DNA of 64,000 nucleotides from Lewinellaceae bacterium (GTDB lineage Bacteria; Bacteroidota; Bacteroidia; Chitinophagales; Saprospiraceae), in NCBI GenBank assembly GCA_016716135.1, contig JADJWX010000008.1, positions 1 to 64,000 of the forward strand, read 5' to 3'. The stretch's first letter is position 1. Every line of letters begins with the position of its first letter. The translations under genes and the position numbers were made by a program. This document shows, piece by piece, positions 61,084 through 64,000 of this stretch. The notes under the pieces were generated by a model that was given only the letters and a program-made list of their open reading frames with translations, was not told the origin of the DNA and ran no database searches.

Positions 61084-62787
61084 ATGCTACATTCTGCCCA
61101 ACAGCGTCTCTTCTGCACCCTGCTAGCCACCCTGTCCCTTTTCAGCCACCAGGCTACCGCCCAGCCCGGATACAACGATGCCGCTTTCCTGCAAGCATTG
61201 TATACCGACCTGCCGTTCGACATGCCCAAGGTGGCGGAGGCGCAATTTCCCGATTTCCGGGTGAATATCCTGGACTTTGGCGCTGTGGGCGACGGCGTGA
61301 CCAAAAACACCCAGACCTTTGCCGATGCCATCGCCGCCGTCGCCAAAAATGGTGGTGGCACGGTGGTCATCCCGCGTGGCATCTGGCGCACCGGGCCGAT
61401 CACCCTGCAGAGTAACGTGTGCCTGCATACGGAGGACGGGGCGCTCGTACAATTCAGCGCCGACAAAGCCGAGTACCCGCTGGTCGAAACCAGTTTTGAA
61501 GGCCTGGAAACCTACCGCTGCATGTCGCCCATCAATGGCCGCGATCTGGAAAATATCGCCTTCACGGGCAGCGGTATTTTCGACGGTTCGGGCGACGCCT
61601 GGCGTCCGGTTAAAAAAAGCAAAATGGCCCCTTCCGCCTGGGATGCGCTGGTGCGCAGCGGGGGTGTGCTGAGCGACGACAAGCGCATCTGGTACCCGTC
61701 TGAACAATACAAACAGGGCGATGCCCCCGGCAATTTCAATGTACCCAACCTCAGCCGAAAACAACAATTCGAAGCCATCAAAGACTACCTCCGGCCCGTG
61801 ATGGTGAGCCTGGTCCGCTGCAAAAAAGTGCTGTTTGACGGGCCGACTTTCCAAAACTCGCCCGCCTGGAACATCCATCCGCTGATGTGCACGGACGTGA
61901 TCATTCGCAACCTCACGGTCCGCAACCCCTGGTATGCCCAGAATGGCGACGGCCTGGACCTGGAATCCTGCAAAAACGTATTGATCTACCACAACACCTT
62001 CGATGTGGGCGACGACGCCATTTGTTTCAAATCGGGTAAAGACAAGGACGGCCGCAAACGCGGCATGCCAACCGAAAATGTGCTCGTTTCGCACAACACC
62101 GTGTACCACGGGCACGGTGGGTTTGTGATCGGCAGTGAAATGTCGGGGGGCGTGCGGAATGTCAAGGTGTCGAACTGCTCGTTTATCGGAACTGATGTCG
62201 GTCTGCGTTTCAAAAGTACCCGAGGGCGCGGCGGCGTAGTCGAAAACATCTACATTTCAGACATCGACATGATCGGCATTCCGACCGAGGCCATCCGCTT
62301 CAACCTGTTTTACGGCGGCAATTCACCTATCCTGGAAGCCGACCAGAAGGCTGAGGACGAGGCCCGCGACGAGAAGCCTATGCCCGTTACGGAAGAAACG
62401 CCGGCCTTCCGGAATATCCACATGAAAAATATTACCGTGGCGGGCTCGAACATTGCCGCCAGGTTTCAGGGCCTGCCCGAGATGAACCTGCAGAACGTCA
62501 CGCTGGAAGACGCCACCTTTGAAACCCGGGAAGGCATTACCCTCATCGACGCCGACGGTATTTCCTTGAAAAATATTGCGCTCCGCCACCGGGAAGGGCC
62601 CGGTCTTATTTTTTACAACACGAAAAACACGGCGGTCAAAGGCCTGAAAATGGCGGCAGGCGCAGCCGGTTGGGTGCGGGTGCTTGGGAGCCAGTGCGCC
62701 GGTATTCAGCTGGATGTGCCGGGCTTGAAGCGCTCGAAGGTGGAATTTGGGCAGGGGGCCTTGGAGCGGGCTGTGGGCCTGGAGTGA
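61084..62787 (+). CDS. Glycoside hydrolase family 28 protein
   Basis: 567 residues; signal peptide ending 'QATAQ' (~residue 28). A right-handed beta helix is introduced by 'NILDFGAVGDGVTKNTQTF'. The four GH28 signatures are present: NGDGLDL (~residue 288), GDDAICFKSG (~310), GHGGFVIGSE (~345) and RFKSTRGRGG (~376). GH28 enzymes hydrolyse galacturonans or rhamnogalacturonans, suggesting pectin use. No sus genes are adjacent, so it is not in a standard polysaccharide locus here. The protein is longer than minimal GH28 because of an insert near residues 170-235. Confidence 0.93.
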   Translation: MLHSAQQRLFCTLLATLSLFSHQATAQPGYNDAAFLQALYTDLPFDMPKVAEAQFPDFRVNILDFGAVGDGVTKNTQTFADAIAAVAKNGGGTVVIPRGIWRTGPITLQSNVCLHTEDGALVQFSADKAEYPLVETSFEGLETYRCMSPINGRDLENIAFTGSGIFDGSGDAWRPVKKSKMAPSAWDALVRSGGVLSDDKRIWYPSEQYKQGDAPGNFNVPNLSRKQQFEAIKDYLRPVMVSLVRCKKVLFDGPTFQNSPAWNIHPLMCTDVIIRNLTVRNPWYAQNGDGLDLESCKNVLIYHNTFDVGDDAICFKSGKDKDGRKRGMPTENVLVSHNTVYHGHGGFVIGSEMSGGVRNVKVSNCSFIGTDVGLRFKSTRGRGGVVENIYISDIDMIGIPTEAIRFNLFYGGNSPILEADQKAEDEARDEKPMPVTEETPAFRNIHMKNITVAGSNIAARFQGLPEMNLQNVTLEDATFETREGITLIDADGISLKNIALRHREGPGLIFYNTKNTAVKGLKMAAGAAGWVRVLGSQCAGIQLDVPGLKRSKVEFGQGALERAVGLE

Positions 62788-62800
62788 GGTGGGGCGGTGC

Positions 62801-62970
62801 CAACAACTTAAAGAACCAGAGGGGGTGAACACTTTTCAAATTGAACTTTTGACTTTTTGAGCAGCAATTCCGGTTTGGAAAGTTTCTTTAAAGTCAAATT
62901 TGAAAAGTTTAATTTGAAAAGTCAAAAGTGCACATCCACTCAGTATGGCTTAAGTTGATGGTTATGGGGG
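62801..62970. repeat. Degenerate copy of the 38037 palindromic element
   Basis: The right end GCTTAAGTTGATGGTTATGG (62948-62967) matches the 38237-38258 arm with one change. The left end (CCAACAACTTAAAG) is decayed. Inner words such as AAAAGTCAAAAG and CTTTTGACTTTT form an inverted pair. It follows the GH28 stop. The remaining gap to 63155 shows no gene. Confidence 0.6.
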
Positions 62971-63155
62971 CAGGGCCGGGGTGATTGTTTTGTCGGATTC
63001 TGTCTGTGTCGTCCAAGATTTTTGGGGGTTGTGTCTGACGACGCTTTTTTTCGCTGGTTGCTGGGCATACCTCAACGGGGCATAATCCGGTAAAACAGGT
63101 AGCCGACGCAGTCTTTGCCTTCCGGAAAAACAACGTTTCTTCAATAAAAAAGGCC

Positions 63156-63668
63156 TTACCGCTTACTTCGAAAAAAAGCCTTCAGCAATACGGAACTCTC
63201 GTTTTCCAAAATACCCATTTCCAGCCTGGTTTTCGGGTGCAACAGGTTTTTCCCGCCAAAAAGCATGAAGCCGCGCTTTTCATCGGAGGCGCCGAACACC
63301 ACGCGCCCCACTTGCGCCCAGGCCAACGCGCCGGCGCACATGACGCAGGGCTCCAAGGTGACGAACAGGGTGCATTCCTGGAGGTACTTGCTACCCAAAT
63401 GGCTGGAGGCCGCGGTCAGGGCCAGTATTTCCGCGTGCGCGGTCACATCCGTGAGTTGCTCGGTTTGGTTGTGCGCCCGGGCAATGATGCGGTTTTCACA
63501 AACGATCACCGCACCTACGGGGATCTCGCCGTCCTCGTAGGCTTTCTGGGCCTCTTTTAAGGCCTGCTGCATGAAGTAATTGTCGGTTTGTACGGAAAGC
63601 AATGGTGCTGATTTGGCTGTGTGATGCGATGGGCGAATGTGCAAAAAAAACCGGACACCGGCATTCAA
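63156..63668 (-). CDS. tadA: tRNA-specific adenosine deaminase
   Basis: 170 residues from ATG 63668, or about 138 from ATG 63572; family members usually begin close to 'YFMQQALKEAQKAYEDGEIP', so the first ~25 residues may not be real. The zinc and catalytic motifs are HAE (DVTAHAEILAL) and PCxxC (TLEPCVMCAGAL). The enzyme converts wobble A34 to inosine in tRNA-Arg in the cytosol. The C-terminal 'GILENESSVLLKAFFRSKR' is typical. It is divergent from guaB with about 90 bp between. Confidence 0.93.
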   Translation of the reverse strand: MNAGVRFFLHIRPSHHTAKSAPLLSVQTDNYFMQQALKEAQKAYEDGEIPVGAVIVCENRIIARAHNQTEQLTDVTAHAEILALTAASSHLGSKYLQECTLFVTLEPCVMCAGALAWAQVGRVVFGASDEKRGFMLFGGKNLLHPKTRLEMGILENESSVLLKAFFRSKR

Positions 63669-63758
63669 AATCGCTGCGCTACCCGATTGTTTAACTGGTT
63701 TAAAAAAAAATTGAAGCGTATGCCTGTGGAATTTCGGCTGCGATTAAGACCTTTGCGC

Positions 63759-64000
63759 ATGGAAACGAACAATACGCAGCCAAAATTCATTGGCCAGTCA
63801 CTGACCTTCGACGACGTTCTGCTCGTCCCCGCATACAGCGAGGTCCTTCCCAGAGAAGTCAACATTTCTTCCCAACTCACCCGCAACATTCGCCTGAACG
63901 TACCCGTAGTGTCTGCTGCCATGGACACGGTGACGGACAAACTGCTGGCCATTGCCATTGCCCGGCAAGGCGGCATCGGGATCATTCACAAAAACATGAG
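63759..64000 (+). CDS. guaB: IMP dehydrogenase, N-terminal part (runs off window)
   Basis: ATG 63759 opens a frame that runs past the window end (80 codons visible). 'LTFDDVLLVPAYSEVLPREV' is the conserved GuaB N-terminus, followed by 'NVPVVSAAMDTVTD' and 'QGGIGIIHKNM'. The enzyme oxidises IMP to XMP in guanine nucleotide synthesis. The catalytic Cys loop and CBS domains lie outside the window. Confidence 0.95.
   Translation, partial: METNNTQPKFIGQSLTFDDVLLVPAYSEVLPREVNISSQLTRNIRLNVPVVSAAMDTVTDKLLAIAIARQGGIGIIHKNM

Overview
The window looks like chromosome of a member of the Bacteroidota, most likely a Saprospiria-type (Lewinella/Haliscomenobacter-like) bacterium. The case rests on secreted giant proteins with type IX secretion (T9SS) C-terminal domains (type A on the lysyl-oxidase protein, type B on the 1,847-residue PKD-like protein), outer-membrane DUF2490 and Omp85-like barrels, Bacteroidota-type TAnnTTTG promoter elements, A-rich rather than Shine-Dalgarno leaders, and the best-fitting protein families. 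The genus is inference. No rRNA, tRNA or CRISPR array was seen.

Layout. 0.2-4.9 kb: a SIMPL-like gene, folE, a Nudix-winged-helix regulator, an SPFH gene and a divergent NAD kinase. All but the last carry indels or a stop, including folE, so sequence error near a contig end is at least as likely as decay. Two near-identical 19-bp palindromes 53 bp apart lie just before the SPFH start and look like the operator of the Nudix regulator. 4.9-9.7 kb: an AT-richer polymorphic-toxin locus. It holds an AHH-nuclease toxin with an overlapping immunity gene, an orphan toxin tail, and a second immunity-like gene split by an IS1-family element with 24-bp inverted repeats and an 8-bp target duplication. 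Three copies of one terminator hairpin punctuate the modules. 9.7-26 kb: core genes (sodA, a NarL-type two-component pair, fumC, an outer-membrane metallopeptidase, a UbiA-like protein, O-antigen ligase, FkbM methyltransferase, serC, a YgjP-like peptidase) and two tandem Cys-rich secreted paralogues. 26-34.5 kb: a YnjBCD-type ABC importer whose solute-binding gene is separated from its permease, ATPase and radical-SAM genes by an AT-rich 3.4-kb block (carbonic anhydrase, MscS-like, TPR-peptidase, small membrane protein, membrane LuxR regulator). 34.5-44 kb: SH3, transglutaminase, alpha/beta hydrolase, DUF2490, VanX-like and lysyl-oxidase genes among dispersed palindromic or MITE-like repeats. 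44-60.3 kb: three giant secreted proteins. One has 14 PKD-like repeats. The other two are tandem paralogues with ALK/LTK-like glycine-rich domains and 240-bp HYR-like tandem repeats; the first is frameshifted and the second intact. 60.4-64 kb: an SRPBCC protein, a GH28 glycosidase, tadA and the start of guaB.

How the genes work together. The FolE/Nudix/SPFH/NAD kinase group suggests a regulated NAD(P)-linked unit. The Ynj-type importer genes overlap each other and a radical-SAM enzyme, so import and modification of an unknown substrate are probably coupled. The secreted giants, lysyl oxidase and GH28 fit a surface-attached, polymer-degrading life. The toxin modules fit contact-dependent competition.

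The best candidates for undescribed biology are the Nudix/SPFH/NAD-kinase unit with its paired operator, the Ynj-radical-SAM operon, the bacterial lysyl oxidase with intact cofactor residues, the paired glycine-rich giants with a shared C-terminal domain, and a set of short mobile palindromic elements, one of which sits in frame inside a permease gene.
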